A stretch of 64,000 nucleotides of DNA from Bacteroidales bacterium MB20-C3-3 (GCA_035609245.1 CP141202.1:1240001-1304000); one strand, 5' to 3'. Counted from the stretch's first letter, positions 45,605 to 54,805 are shown. Notes: generated from the letters alone by a model not told the origin. Numbers and translations are program-made.

Positions 45605-45716
45605 ATCGCCTCAGAGGAAAAGTGTCAAACTAGTTTTAATCAAAGCATTATAAAAATGCCAAAGCCCACATAAGAACCTGTCCAATAAATGTTTGACACT
45701 TTTCCTCTGAGGCAAT
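45605..45716. repeat. Foldback element B: 26-base inverted repeat with 60-base loop
   Basis: Arms at 45605-45630 and 45691-45716 are complementary at 25 of 26 bases; one C/T change spoils a pair near the outer end. The arms are the same sequence as in element A, and the loop is again 60 bases but unrelated. The right arm ends 12 bases before a promoter element. Confidence 0.93.
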
Positions 45717-45728
45717 TTGTTTTTTCAC

Positions 45729-45736
45729 TATCTTTG
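45729..45736 (+). promoter_or_regulatory. -7 promoter element ahead of the FMN riboswitch
   Basis: TATCTTTG matches TAnnTTTG, 19 bases ahead of the riboswitch. The position for a -33 element at 19-base spacing (45706-45709, TCTG) falls inside the right arm of foldback element B, so the insertion supplies or replaces the upstream half of this promoter. Confidence 0.55.
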
Positions 45737-45754
45737 CACTTGAAAGAAAAATAA

Positions 45755-45863
45755 TCTTCAGGGCAGGGTGTAATCCCCGACCGGCGGTAAAGTCCGCGAG
45801 CCTGTAAAAGGGCAGAACCGTTGCAACTACGGTACCGACAGTTAGAGTCTGGATGAAAGAAGA
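45755..45863 (+). ncRNA. FMN riboswitch (RFN element)
   Basis: The sequence follows the RFN consensus in order: TCTTC (P1, 45755-45759), AGGGCAGGGTGTAAT-CCCCGACCGGCGGTAA, GTCCGCGAGC, a short variable stem, GGCAGAACCG-TTGCAACTACGGTACCGACAGTTAGAGTCTGGATGAAAG, and GAAGA closing P1 at 45859-45863. The closing strand is also the purine-rich region five bases before the ATG at 45868, so binding of FMN should hide the ribosome-binding site: translational repression when flavin is plentiful. It lies directly ahead of a TonB-dependent receptor and no riboflavin-synthesis gene follows. Confidence 0.95.
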
Positions 45864-45867
45864 AATT

Positions 45868-48318
45868 ATGAGACAGAAACAAAATACTTTTCTGGGGGCC
45901 ATTGCCGGTGGCATTGTCCTCCTGCTCCTGACGGGAGCAACAACTGCAGTTGCCACAACTTACAAGACAGCTTCTGCTGAGTCTTATCTTACAACTCCTG
46001 CTTTATCACATCTTAATCAGGACACAACTCAGGACACAACTCGTTTAACCCGTTTAATGTACTTAAGTGACAGTACGCTCTCTTCAAATCTTGGGGAGGT
46101 TGTTCTTACTGCTTCATTCCTCAGCGAAAAGAGAAGCCCTCTTAGGCTGGCAACAGTTAACAGGGAGATTATTGAAAGGAGGTCCGCAGGTGTAACATAT
46201 CCTGAGCTTGTAAAGGATATACCGGGGGTTTATGCCACGAGCGAATCCGGGAGTTACGGGGATGCAAGGTTAAACATTAGGGGATTCAAACAGGAAAATA
46301 TCTCTGTAATGTTAAACGGGATACCTATTTCCGGTTTGGTTACAGGTAATATGTTCTGGAATAACTGGCTGGGGCTTTCAGATGCTACCCAGGCTATTCA
46401 GGTACAGAAGGGAATCGGCGGCTCAATGCTCTCTGATAACTCTGTGGGAGGAACAATAAATATTATCACAACATCGCCATCTGCAGAATCATCTGTTACA
46501 ACATCTCTTTTCTATACTAGTTACGGGCAGGGGAAGAGCTCGCTTAGCTTGAATTCCGGTGCTCTAAAGGGTGGATGGAACATCTCTCTGATGGGCTCAT
46601 ACGCTTTTGGCAAAGGGTATGTTGAACATACCGATGTGAGCTCCTGGGCGTATATGCTTAATATCAGCAAACGGATTAACGAGAGGCACTCTCTGCTTCT
46701 CACTGCACTGGGCTCCCCTGAAAAACATGAACAGCGCTCAGCTAGGATGTCTTATGAGGAATTTGAGAAATATGGCAGCAAGTATAATAAAAACTGGGGC
46801 TACATGAGACCCGGAGAGCCATACAATCTAAGTAAAAATTTCTATCACAAACCATACATCACACTTCACCATTTTTACAGACCATCCAGGAGGGTGGAAC
46901 TTGCAACATCGGCATATATATCTTCAGGAAACGGAGGAGGAAGGTGGTCCGAGTCTAAAGGGAGGAGGATTATTGACTTTATAAAAGATGGTCAGATAGA
47001 CTGGAGAGGCGCAATTGCTGCAAACAGAAATCCTGACGGCTCCTCTTCAAGTATATTGTCCGATTATCTGGCCGGCCACACTCAGACCGGCATAAAGAGC
47101 AACCTTACTATTGAGGGGAAAAATGGATTTTCATATGTTGGAGGATTGCACTACCAGTTTTATTCAACCTGGGAGAAGGAGAGAATCACAGATCTGCTGG
47201 GCGGAGACTTCTGGTACGAGGATTATCAAAACAAGTCTCTTGCAGGGGTTGCAGGCAGAGATCCTGTTAAAAAAACAGGTGATATGATAAGGACTGACAA
47301 CGGAAAAATCATCAGCCATATGACTGTTTATGCGATGACCACATACAGCAAAGGGGGCTGGGAGGCAAGAGCCGGGGCATCTGTTATGGGAAGCACCAAC
47401 AGCCGCTGGGACAGATACAACTATATTGATGATATCCACAGTGGCACAGCTACTGCGTTAGGATACAGCGTTAAAGGCGGAGCCCTCTACAAGCTCTCAG
47501 GGAGAACTTCCATATATCTAAATGGAGCAGCATACAGCAGAGTACCATATTCAGATATTTTTTTCTCATCCGGGAACAATACAATAACTGAGAATGTAAA
47601 GAACGAGAGAAACTTTCTTGGCGAGACCGGGGTAAGATACCTCTTTGACAGAGGCTCCTTTGAGGCGACAGCTTACTCGGCTTTATGGAAAAATAAGAGC
47701 ATACTCTCCGACCCTTACAAACAACAAATGGATGATCTCCCGCATAAATATGTTGTTCAGGGGCTTGATGCTCTCCATTACGGGATAGAGGCCGATATTT
47801 TATACAGACCCGCCGGATGGGCCGAGTTGAGAGGCTTTCTCTCTCTGGGAAACTGGAGATGGAAAAATGATGTGTCGGCAATAATTTATGACACATATTC
47901 GGGACTGGAGATGGGAAAAATTAATGTTTACAGCGATGGACTGGCTGTAGGCGATGCGCCCCAAACACAAGTCGGGGCATCGGCACTTATTAAACTGGGG
48001 CGAAAACTGGAGCTTATGGCAGACTGGAAATTCAACTCCAGGCTCTATGCTGATTTTGATCCGGTATCAAGAAGAGACCCTTCTGACAGAGAAAATTCTT
48101 ACAGAATGCCGGACTACCATCTGTTAAACGCTACTCTTTCATGGAGGGAGAACATTGGTAAAAGCAAACTAACTCTTTATTTATCAGTTAATAACTTATT
48201 GAATACCACTTATATTGAAAGGGGGAGAGATGGCCGTGATCACTCTGCTGATACTTTCACCGGATACTGGGGTTTTGGAATAAATGGGAATCTTGGGGTG
48301 AGATTAGCTATTTTTTAG
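45868..48318 (+). CDS. TonB-dependent receptor under FMN riboswitch control, candidate flavin importer
   Basis: 816 residues from the ATG at 45868. An in-frame ATG at 45853 is part of the riboswitch itself and is rejected. A signal peptide (about 1-30) is followed by a TonB-box-like EVVLTA at 77-82, a plug with LRLATVNREIIE, ARLNIRGFKQENISVMLNGIP and GGSMLSDNSVGGTINI, and a barrel ending in a terminal Phe. It is not a SusC: there is no carboxypeptidase-like domain and no SusD. Receptor genes behind metabolite riboswitches usually import that metabolite or a precursor, as with BtuB and cobalamin, so riboflavin, FMN or FAD uptake across the outer membrane is inferred. Confidence 0.92.
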   Translation: MRQKQNTFLGAIAGGIVLLLLTGATTAVATTYKTASAESYLTTPALSHLNQDTTQDTTRLTRLMYLSDSTLSSNLGEVVLTASFLSEKRSPLRLATVNREIIERRSAGVTYPELVKDIPGVYATSESGSYGDARLNIRGFKQENISVMLNGIPISGLVTGNMFWNNWLGLSDATQAIQVQKGIGGSMLSDNSVGGTINIITTSPSAESSVTTSLFYTSYGQGKSSLSLNSGALKGGWNISLMGSYAFGKGYVEHTDVSSWAYMLNISKRINERHSLLLTALGSPEKHEQRSARMSYEEFEKYGSKYNKNWGYMRPGEPYNLSKNFYHKPYITLHHFYRPSRRVELATSAYISSGNGGGRWSESKGRRIIDFIKDGQIDWRGAIAANRNPDGSSSSILSDYLAGHTQTGIKSNLTIEGKNGFSYVGGLHYQFYSTWEKERITDLLGGDFWYEDYQNKSLAGVAGRDPVKKTGDMIRTDNGKIISHMTVYAMTTYSKGGWEARAGASVMGSTNSRWDRYNYIDDIHSGTATALGYSVKGGALYKLSGRTSIYLNGAAYSRVPYSDIFFSSGNNTITENVKNERNFLGETGVRYLFDRGSFEATAYSALWKNKSILSDPYKQQMDDLPHKYVVQGLDALHYGIEADILYRPAGWAELRGFLSLGNWRWKNDVSAIIYDTYSGLEMGKINVYSDGLAVGDAPQTQVGASALIKLGRKLELMADWKFNSRLYADFDPVSRRDPSDRENSYRMPDYHLLNATLSWRENIGKSKLTLYLSVNNLLNTTYIERGRDGRDHSADTFTGYWGFGINGNLGVRLAIF

Positions 48319-48319
48319 G

Positions 48320-48327
48320 TAATTTTG
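48320..48327 (+). promoter_or_regulatory. Putative -7 promoter element for the MlaE/MlaF-like genes
   Basis: TAATTTTG matches TAnnTTTG and begins two bases past the receptor stop, 19 bases ahead of the permease ATG. No clear -33 partner was found. If real, the ABC genes are transcribed separately from the riboswitch gene. Confidence 0.4.
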
Positions 48328-48346
48328 CGGAAGTAAAAATTATTCA

Positions 48347-49090
48347 ATGAAAAAGAGCCTCGAACTTCTTGGAAGATACTTTATTCTGATGAGGAAGGTA
48401 TTTACCAAACCGGACAGGAGATCAATATTTTTCAAGCAATTCTTTACTGATGTCGAGAAACTTGTAATTGACTCAATTCCCATTGTAGCAATTATCTCTT
48501 TGTTCATTGGTGCTGTTATTGTTATTCAGACTGCATCAAATATCGAGAGCCCCTTCATTCCCAAGATGTATGTGGGCTATATGGCACGGGAGAGCCTGGT
48601 GCTTGAGTTCTGCTCTACTATGATTGCTCTTATTCTTGCGGGAAAAGTAGGCTCAAACATATCGTCAGAAATTGGCAGCATGAGAATTAGCGAGCAGATT
48701 GATGCAATGGATATGATGGGTGTAAACTCGGCCAACTATCTTATTCTCCCAAAAATAGCCGCCTCAACTGTTTTTAATCCTCTGCTTATGCTCTTCAGTT
48801 TTATGCTTGGGCTGGTTGGAGGGGCTATGATAATTTTGTTTACCGGAATTGTTACTATGAGCCAATATGTTGATGGACTGCACTATGCCTTCAGATCATA
48901 TTACATATTTTACAGTATGATAAAGATGTCAGTTTTCAGCTTTGTTATTACAAGCATCTCCTCATTCTACGGATACAATGCATCAGGAGGAGCTCTTGGA
49001 GTGGGAAGCTCCAGCACAAAAGCTATTGTGGTAAGCTCTGTTATGATTCTTGTGGCAAACCTGGTAATCACTCAATTAATGCTGGGATAG
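48347..49090 (+). CDS. mlaE: MlaE-family ABC transporter permease
   Basis: 247 residues with about five or six membrane spans. VDSIPIVAIISLFIGAVIVIQTA, the ARESLVLEF segment, AGKVGSNISSEIGSMRISEQIDAMDMMGVN and the C-terminal GYNASGGALGVGSSSTKAIVVSSV are diagnostic of MlaE/YrbE. The family moves phospholipids between the inner and outer membranes to keep outer-membrane lipid asymmetry. The next gene, one base downstream, is the ATPase; no MlaD gene follows in the window. Confidence 0.93.
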   Translation: MKKSLELLGRYFILMRKVFTKPDRRSIFFKQFFTDVEKLVIDSIPIVAIISLFIGAVIVIQTASNIESPFIPKMYVGYMARESLVLEFCSTMIALILAGKVGSNISSEIGSMRISEQIDAMDMMGVNSANYLILPKIAASTVFNPLLMLFSFMLGLVGGAMIILFTGIVTMSQYVDGLHYAFRSYYIFYSMIKMSVFSFVITSISSFYGYNASGGALGVGSSSTKAIVVSSVMILVANLVITQLMLG

Positions 49091-49849
49091 ATGATAAAAG
49101 TAGAGAGATTAAATAAGTTTTTTGGAGAGAAACAGGTTCTGAAGGATATCTCCGTTGAGTATCAGCCGGGAAAGTGTTCACTCATCATAGGGGCAAGCGG
49201 ATCCGGAAAGACAGTGTTGTTGAAATCAATAGTAGGCCTTCATAAGCCGGAGAGCGGATCTGTCTGGTATGGAGATATAAACTTCACAACTCTTGACGAG
49301 CCGGGAAAAAAGGAGATAAGAAAAGAGATAGGTATGCTTTTCCAGGGTAGCGCCCTCTTTGATTTTGCTACAGTAGAGGAGAATATTCGGTTTCCCATGG
49401 ACTTTTTTACAAATTGGAGCAGCGAAGAGAAGCTTGAGAGAGTTAATTTCTGTCTTAAAAGGGTAAACCTTTTTAATGTCAACAAATTATTTCCAAATGA
49501 ACTCTCCGGCGGAATGCAGAAAAGGGTTGGAATAGCAAGGGCAATTGCCCTTAACCCAAAATATCTCTTTTGCGACGAACCAAATTCAGGGCTGGATCCT
49601 CACACATCCATTCTTATTGATCAGCTTATACAGGAGATTACTCAGGAGTATAATATAACAACTATTGTAAATACTCACGATATGAACTCTGTTATGGAGA
49701 TAGGAGATCAGGTCTCTTTTATCCATAAAGGAGAAAAGGTCTGGGAGGGCAGCCGAAATGATATTCTTACGGCTGACAACCCTGACCTTAATGAATTTGT
49801 ATTTGCCAACAATATGGCTAAACGGATGAAAGAGCTAATGCAGAAATAG
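49091..49849 (+). CDS. mlaF: MlaF-family ABC transporter ATPase
   Basis: 252 residues, a single nucleotide-binding domain. Walker A is GASGSGKT (about 35-42), the signature is LSGGMQKR, Walker B is YLFCDEPNSGLDP and the switch His follows in VNTHDM. The Met-Gln-Lys-Arg after the signature is typical of MlaF-type ATPases. It starts directly after the permease stop and powers it. It ends ten bases before a convergent cyclophilin gene. Confidence 0.93.
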   Translation: MIKVERLNKFFGEKQVLKDISVEYQPGKCSLIIGASGSGKTVLLKSIVGLHKPESGSVWYGDINFTTLDEPGKKEIRKEIGMLFQGSALFDFATVEENIRFPMDFFTNWSSEEKLERVNFCLKRVNLFNVNKLFPNELSGGMQKRVGIARAIALNPKYLFCDEPNSGLDPHTSILIDQLIQEITQEYNITTIVNTHDMNSVMEIGDQVSFIHKGEKVWEGSRNDILTADNPDLNEFVFANNMAKRMKELMQK

Positions 49850-49858
49850 TCTGAACCA

Positions 49859-50518
49859 CTATTTTACAGGCTTAACCGATATAATTCTTATATCATTAAC
49901 CGGTTTGTCTCTTGGGCCTGTTGGTTCTGCTGCAATTTTATCTATTATCTCAATACCACTTACAGTCTCTCCAAATACTGTATACTGACCATCAAGCTGA
50001 GCACAGGTAGATGGATCTTCAACAAAATAGAACTGAGAACCGGAAGACTCTCTCTGTGGATTTACCGAATCTGCTCTTCTGGCAGCTGCAATAGCACCTT
50101 TTTTGTGTTTGAACTGAGGAAGAATTTCTGCCGGAACAGTGTATCCGGGTCCGCCTGTACCATACCTGTCTGCTGCTGTTGGGTCCTTGGTCAGGGGATC
50201 TCCGGTCTGAATCATAAATCCTTTGATTATTCTGTGGAAAAGTATTCCGTTGTAGAAACTTTCAGATGCCAGTTTAACAAAGTTATCTCTGTGCAGAGGG
50301 GTCTCTTTATAGAGTTTAATCCTTATTGTTCCTGCAGATGTCTCAATGTCAAATAGTGGCTCCTCGCCTATCTCAGCGGGATTGAATGCTAAATTTGTAG
50401 TCATAACCGTAGTATCTTCTTGTTTAATTTGTTCAGATTCCTCTGTCTGTTTTCCTCCTTTGCAGGAAGTTGCCAATAATACTGTAATAATCAGTAGATT
50501 GAAAATTATTTTTTTCAT
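49859..50518 (-). CDS. Cyclophilin-type peptidyl-prolyl isomerase lipoprotein
   Basis: 219 residues. A lipoprotein signal ends at ATSC (Cys19), then an acidic Gln/Glu linker. The cyclophilin domain contains NFVKLASESFYNGILFHRIIKGFMIQTGDP and the active-site segments GSQFYFVED and LDGQYTVFGE. It speeds cis/trans proline isomerisation in folding envelope proteins. It is transcribed alone, divergent from the patatin gene with about 70 bases between them. Confidence 0.93.
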   Translation of the reverse strand: MKKIIFNLLIITVLLATSCKGGKQTEESEQIKQEDTTVMTTNLAFNPAEIGEEPLFDIETSAGTIRIKLYKETPLHRDNFVKLASESFYNGILFHRIIKGFMIQTGDPLTKDPTAADRYGTGGPGYTVPAEILPQFKHKKGAIAAARRADSVNPQRESSGSQFYFVEDPSTCAQLDGQYTVFGETVSGIEIIDKIAAEPTGPRDKPVNDIRIISVKPVK

Positions 50519-50551
50519 AAATTCAAGTTATAAGATTTATACAAAAATTAA

Positions 50552-50559
50552 TACCTTTG
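50552..50559 (+). promoter_or_regulatory. Putative -7 promoter element for the patatin gene
   Basis: TACCTTTG matches TAnnTTTG and ends 33 bases ahead of the ATG at 50593. It lies over the upstream TTG that would otherwise extend the frame, which supports the ATG start. Confidence 0.45.
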
Positions 50560-50592
50560 TTTGAAGGCAAAATTACCTCAATTACCCCTATT

Positions 50593-52908
50593 ATGCAAGT
50601 AAAAAAGATAACCGCCACGCTGCTTGCCGTGCTTATTTCCCTGACTCTGCATTCCCAAAGTGTTGGGCTGGTTCTTAGTGGTGGTGGTGCAAAGGGGCTC
50701 TCCCATATAGGCGTTATTAAGGCTCTGGAAGAGAACAATATCCCAATTGATTATGTTGCCGGCACCTCAATGGGAGCTATAGTCGCAGGTCTCTATTCTA
50801 TAGGTCTGAGTCCTGATGAGATGATTACTCTGTTCAGATCTGATGAGTTTAAATCGTGGCAACAGGGGCAGTCTGAAAAGATGTATGAAACCCATATTTA
50901 CAGAAGGGATGCTACTCCGGAGCTATTTGGAGCCACATTTAATTTTAGCAGAAAAGAGAAAAAGATAAACTACAACCTGCCAACCAACTTAATCTCTCCG
51001 TACCCTATGGATATCGCATTCATCCAGCTCTTTGCATCATCTTCAGCTGCTGCTGAATATGATTTTAACAAGCTAATGGTACCCTTCAGGTGTGTCTCTG
51101 CCGATATCGTAAATAAAAAACCTTATGTTCTCAGAAGGGGTGGAATTGGAGAGGCTATAAGGGCATCTATGACCTTCCCCTTTGCCTTCAAACCAATAAT
51201 GATTGACTCTGTATTGATGTTTGATGGCGGTTTCTACAACAATTTCCCATGGGATGTAATGATCAGGGATTTTAATCCGGACTATATAATAGGTGCCAAA
51301 TGCTCTACAAATCCCTCTGAGCCGGATACAGATGACCTGCTGGCTCAGCTGGAAAACATGATGATGGTTGAAACCAATTACAACATTCCTCCTGAAAAAG
51401 GGGTTCTTATTGATGGGGATTACACAAGCGTTGGTCTGCTGGATTTTGAGATGCTTGATGCAATGGTTCAGAAGGGTTATGATCTGGCAATGAAAAGTAT
51501 GCCTGAAATTCTGCAGCGGGTAAGAGATAGAAGAAGCGCAAAAGAGCTTTCAGAAAAAAGACTTGCGTTCAGACTTAAGACTCCTCAGCTAATATTTGAC
51601 AAGATAAAAATTATCCCTGATACTCTCAGAGGCGGGAAAAAGGAGTTTATAATAAACACGCTAACCAATCACAAAAAAGAGCCTGTTAGTTTTGAAATGC
51701 TCAAGAGAGGGTACAACAGGGTTGTTGCCTCCGGTTATGTTAACACCTTCTATCCAACAGCAAGGATGAACAGAGACTCTCTTTTTGATATGACTATCAG
51801 ACTTAGCGAGAGGCCGCCTTTCAGAATTTCAATAGGTGGCAACATCTCCTCATCATCTCTTAATCAGGGGTATATTGGACTTGAATACAGACACTTTAGC
51901 CTCTATCCGTGGAAAGTATTCATGGATATGAATCTCGGCAAGTTTTACACCGGGGTCTCACTATCTTTAAGGCAGGACTTTTCAATCAAGCCTTTGCTCT
52001 TCTATGAAGCGAGTTTTACTGCTCACAGATTTGATTACTTCAGAGGTAGCCAGACTGAGTCTTACCTTGATAAACTACCTACCAGTATTGAGGAAAATGA
52101 GGTTTTCGGAAATATAAAAGTTGGCAGTCCCGTAGATCTGAACAGGAGTATAATTGGTAAGTTCAGTATAACAGCAGGAAGAAACTCATACTCATACTAC
52201 CTGACAGATAACTTTACCTCTTATGATATTCCTGACAGAACAGGAATTACATATTTCTCACCATCCCTTATTCTGGAAAGAAATACAACAAATTACAGAA
52301 TTTATCCCACTTCAGGAATTAAACAAAGATTATCACTGGGGTACGCCTATATGTCTGCAAACTATTTTGCAGGAAGCACTTCCGATGAGATAAGATCTGA
52401 CATTGACATCATAAACAACAGATTAAAGCTGAATATCTATTCAGAGGTTTATCACTCAGTAAACAAGTGGCTAACTATAGGCTCTGTTGCTGAATTGACT
52501 ATTTCATCAAGGGTAATGCTTGGTGACTATATTTCTACTTTGATAGTCACCCCCTCTTTCCAGCCTACGCCACACAGCAAAACTCTGCTTTTGAAAGGAT
52601 ACAGAGCAAACTCTTTTCTGGCAGTTGGGGTCAACCCTATTTTTCATTTATCTAATTCTGTTTTTATCAGTACTCTCTTTTCATACTTCCAGCCATATAA
52701 GTCTCTGATAAAAAACAGTAACGGAACTGCGGGGTTTAGCGGGAGTTTCCCAAGGGGGGATTTTATGAGTAATATTGCAGCTGTATGGCAGTCACCTGTG
52801 GGTCCGGTCTCTATCTCTGCCTCCTACTATCCCGGAGCAGATGTAAAGTGGTATCCACAGTTTAATATCGGGCTACTGCTTTTTAAAAACAAATCACTTA
52901 ACAACTAA
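50593..52908 (+). CDS. Patatin-like phospholipase with outer-membrane barrel domain
   Basis: 771 residues from the ATG at 50593. After a signal peptide (about 1-21) comes the patatin domain with the oxyanion hole GGGAKGLSHIG, nucleophile Ser in GTSMG and catalytic Asp in FDGG. A linker with a POTRA-like segment (ELRL-type FRLKTPQLIFDKIKII to ASGYVNTFYPTARMN) leads to a C-terminal barrel of the BamA/surface-antigen kind, though the last residue is Asn. This design equals the PlpD class of type V secretion, where the lipase is moved to or across the outer membrane. Substrate is probably phospholipid. It starts a run of envelope genes with the flippase, dut and murF. Confidence 0.88.
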   Translation: MQVKKITATLLAVLISLTLHSQSVGLVLSGGGAKGLSHIGVIKALEENNIPIDYVAGTSMGAIVAGLYSIGLSPDEMITLFRSDEFKSWQQGQSEKMYETHIYRRDATPELFGATFNFSRKEKKINYNLPTNLISPYPMDIAFIQLFASSSAAAEYDFNKLMVPFRCVSADIVNKKPYVLRRGGIGEAIRASMTFPFAFKPIMIDSVLMFDGGFYNNFPWDVMIRDFNPDYIIGAKCSTNPSEPDTDDLLAQLENMMMVETNYNIPPEKGVLIDGDYTSVGLLDFEMLDAMVQKGYDLAMKSMPEILQRVRDRRSAKELSEKRLAFRLKTPQLIFDKIKIIPDTLRGGKKEFIINTLTNHKKEPVSFEMLKRGYNRVVASGYVNTFYPTARMNRDSLFDMTIRLSERPPFRISIGGNISSSSLNQGYIGLEYRHFSLYPWKVFMDMNLGKFYTGVSLSLRQDFSIKPLLFYEASFTAHRFDYFRGSQTESYLDKLPTSIEENEVFGNIKVGSPVDLNRSIIGKFSITAGRNSYSYYLTDNFTSYDIPDRTGITYFSPSLILERNTTNYRIYPTSGIKQRLSLGYAYMSANYFAGSTSDEIRSDIDIINNRLKLNIYSEVYHSVNKWLTIGSVAELTISSRVMLGDYISTLIVTPSFQPTPHSKTLLLKGYRANSFLAVGVNPIFHLSNSVFISTLFSYFQPYKSLIKNSNGTAGFSGSFPRGDFMSNIAAVWQSPVGPVSISASYYPGADVKWYPQFNIGLLLFKNKSLNN

Positions 52909-52909
52909 A

Positions 52910-54385
52910 ATGAGAGGTTCCATATTACGCAAACTGGCTGGTGAATCGGCAATATACGGGCTTAGCACTGTGCTTGCAAGATTCATAAACTTTCTGTTTG
53001 TCCCAATTTATACCACAATGCTTTCTACAGGAAGCTATGGTATTGCAACTGAATTTCTTGCCTATATTGCCATATTGCAGGTTATACTTACACTGGGCCT
53101 TGAGACTGGCTGCTTTAACTTTGCCAGTAAGAATAGTGAGCCAAATAAAGTCTTCTCTAATGCACTTATAACCATTGGTGCACTCTCTGCTATCTTCTTT
53201 CTTGCCCTAGCTCTGTTCTCAGGCGAGATCTCAGTATGGATGGGTTATAAGGGTTACGGACAGATTATAATTTTCATAGGGAGTATTCTGGCTATTGACT
53301 CCTTTACTGCAATACTATTCGCCAGATTAAGGTTTCAGAACAAAGCATACAAATTTGCAATGTTTAAAACCATTAAAATTCTCTCCGAAACTGCATTTAA
53401 CTTCATCCTCTTCTTTGGTGTTCCCGCCTTTTTTAAAACGCATCCGGATTCAATTCTTGCAGAGTTTATTTCTCTTACTCCGGATTTCACATACATTATT
53501 TTTGCAATTTTCCTGAGTGGTATTGTTTCATTGCTGATTTTCATTCCAGATATAGTGGCTCTCAGATTCTCTTTTGACAAAAGACTCTGGAGAGAGATGA
53601 TGCTCTACTCCCTTCCTCTTATGATCGCAGGTCTCCCGGGGATTATTAACGATACAATTGACAGACCTCTCTTCAGATTCTTTACCCCTGAGGGGCTGGA
53701 GTGGAATTCTGAGCTTGGAATTTTTCAGGCCGGAGTTAAAATAGCTGTATTGATGTCGCTATTTATTCAGATGTTCAGGTATGCAGCAGAACCATACTTC
53801 TTTAAAAGAGCAGGAGGAGAGAAGTCAAAAGAGGAGTATGCAATGGTGATGGAGCATTTCACAGCATTTACAATGCTGGTTTTCCTGGGTCTTACACTAT
53901 TTATAGATGTAATTGCGCTTATTATAGGGAAAGATTTCAGGGCAGGGATGGATATAGTCCCGGTTATGCTAATGTCTTATGTTATTCTGGGAATGAACTT
54001 TAATGTATCCATGTGGTACAAACTATCGGGAAAAACTAAATATGCAATTTATATAACAGCAGCTGCCCTTCCTGTAACCCTTGCCATTAATATGATTTTT
54101 ATGCCCCTCTACTCATATCACGCAGCAGCCTGGGCTCATCTGGCAAGCTATGCAGTCATGTTTATACTAAGCGTTTTTATGGGTAGAAAACACTATCCTG
54201 TACCATATAACTGGAGACGAATTTTTCTCTTCGTCTCTGCAGGAGTCGCACTCTATCTTATCTCAATCCCCTTTGCAGAGGTCCATCCCCTGTTGAGATA
54301 CTTTATCCACACCATACTGATTACTATATTCATATTAATATATTTTAAAGTTGAAAAGATAAATATATGGAGGTTAAAATTGTAA
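52910..54385 (+). CDS. Wzx/MATE-like oligosaccharide flippase
   Basis: 491 residues with about fourteen hydrophobic spans. The N-terminus [31 protein letters not shown] and the loop [15 protein letters not shown] are typical of the polysaccharide-biosynthesis (Wzx/RfbX) branch of the MOP superfamily. Such proteins flip lipid-linked sugars across the inner membrane. No surface-polysaccharide cluster surrounds it; the adjacent murF suggests a general cell-envelope role, but MurJ is a separate family and is not claimed here. It starts two bases after the patatin stop. Confidence 0.88.
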   Translation: MRGSILRKLAGESAIYGLSTVLARFINFLFVPIYTTMLSTGSYGIATEFLAYIAILQVILTLGLETGCFNFASKNSEPNKVFSNALITIGALSAIFFLALALFSGEISVWMGYKGYGQIIIFIGSILAIDSFTAILFARLRFQNKAYKFAMFKTIKILSETAFNFILFFGVPAFFKTHPDSILAEFISLTPDFTYIIFAIFLSGIVSLLIFIPDIVALRFSFDKRLWREMMLYSLPLMIAGLPGIINDTIDRPLFRFFTPEGLEWNSELGIFQAGVKIAVLMSLFIQMFRYAAEPYFFKRAGGEKSKEEYAMVMEHFTAFTMLVFLGLTLFIDVIALIIGKDFRAGMDIVPVMLMSYVILGMNFNVSMWYKLSGKTKYAIYITAAALPVTLAINMIFMPLYSYHAAAWAHLASYAVMFILSVFMGRKHYPVPYNWRRIFLFVSAGVALYLISIPFAEVHPLLRYFIHTILITIFILIYFKVEKINIWRLKL

Positions 54386-54801
54386 ACCGCTCAAAAAACG
54401 AGCTCCCTCAGTATGCCACAATACACTCGGCAGGAATGGACCTAAGGGCAGACATCAGTGATAGCATTCCAATTCATCCTTTGCAAAGAGTTCTTGTTCC
54501 AACCGGTCTCTATATTGAGTTGCCAGAGGGGCACGAGGCTCAGATAAGGCCGAGGAGTGGTCTGGCAGCAAAGCACGGGATAGGTATTGTAAATAGTCCG
54601 GGAACAATTGATGCCGATTACAGGGGAGAGATTAAAATAATACTTGTTAATCTCTCTGATCAAGAGTTCATATTAAATCCGGGAGAGAGGATTGCTCAGA
54701 TGGTTATTGCAAAATATGAGAGAGTTATCCTAAAAGAGGTAGAGGCATTGGGGGAGACAGAGCGTGGCGAAGGGGGATTTGGGTCAACAGGTAAAAAGTA
54801 G
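54367..54801 (+). CDS. dut: Deoxyuridine 5'-triphosphate nucleotidohydrolase
   Basis: 144 residues. All five dUTPase motifs are present: [40 protein letters not shown] and the glycine-rich tail [11 protein letters not shown]. The trimeric enzyme turns dUTP into dUMP in the cytoplasm. The gene overlaps the flippase gene by 19 bases and is followed by murF after four bases, so all are one transcript. Confidence 0.97.
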   Translation: MEVKIVNRSKNELPQYATIHSAGMDLRADISDSIPIHPLQRVLVPTGLYIELPEGHEAQIRPRSGLAAKHGIGIVNSPGTIDADYRGEIKIILVNLSDQEFILNPGERIAQMVIAKYERVILKEVEALGETERGEGGFGSTGKK

Positions 54802-54805
54802 AGCA

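Larger units (their letters stand above)
44642..45716 (-). mobile_element. REP-associated tyrosine transposase (RAYT) locus bracketed by two foldback palindromes
   Basis: The unit is a transposase gene with one long inverted repeat pair on each side. All four arms share the sequence core GCCTCAGAGGAAAAGTGTC or its complement. The two pairs have 60-base loops each, with unrelated loop sequences. This resembles the REP/BIME palindromes associated with RAYT genes, although the arms here are longer than typical REPs. It lies between the tsf terminator and an FMN riboswitch. No target-site duplication was identified. Confidence 0.75.

Noticed and set aside
44642-45716. CRISPR array
   Set aside because: Four similar repeats are present, but they form two inverted pairs around a transposase gene instead of direct repeats with regular spacers, and no cas gene is near.
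45853-45867. In-frame ATG giving a receptor start five codons earlier
   Set aside because: It is part of the conserved GGATGA segment of the FMN riboswitch; the next ATG at 45868 directly precedes a normal signal peptide.
45640-45956. Minus-strand frames across the riboswitch
   Set aside because: They overlap the palindrome, the riboswitch and the receptor signal peptide, and have no homology-like features.
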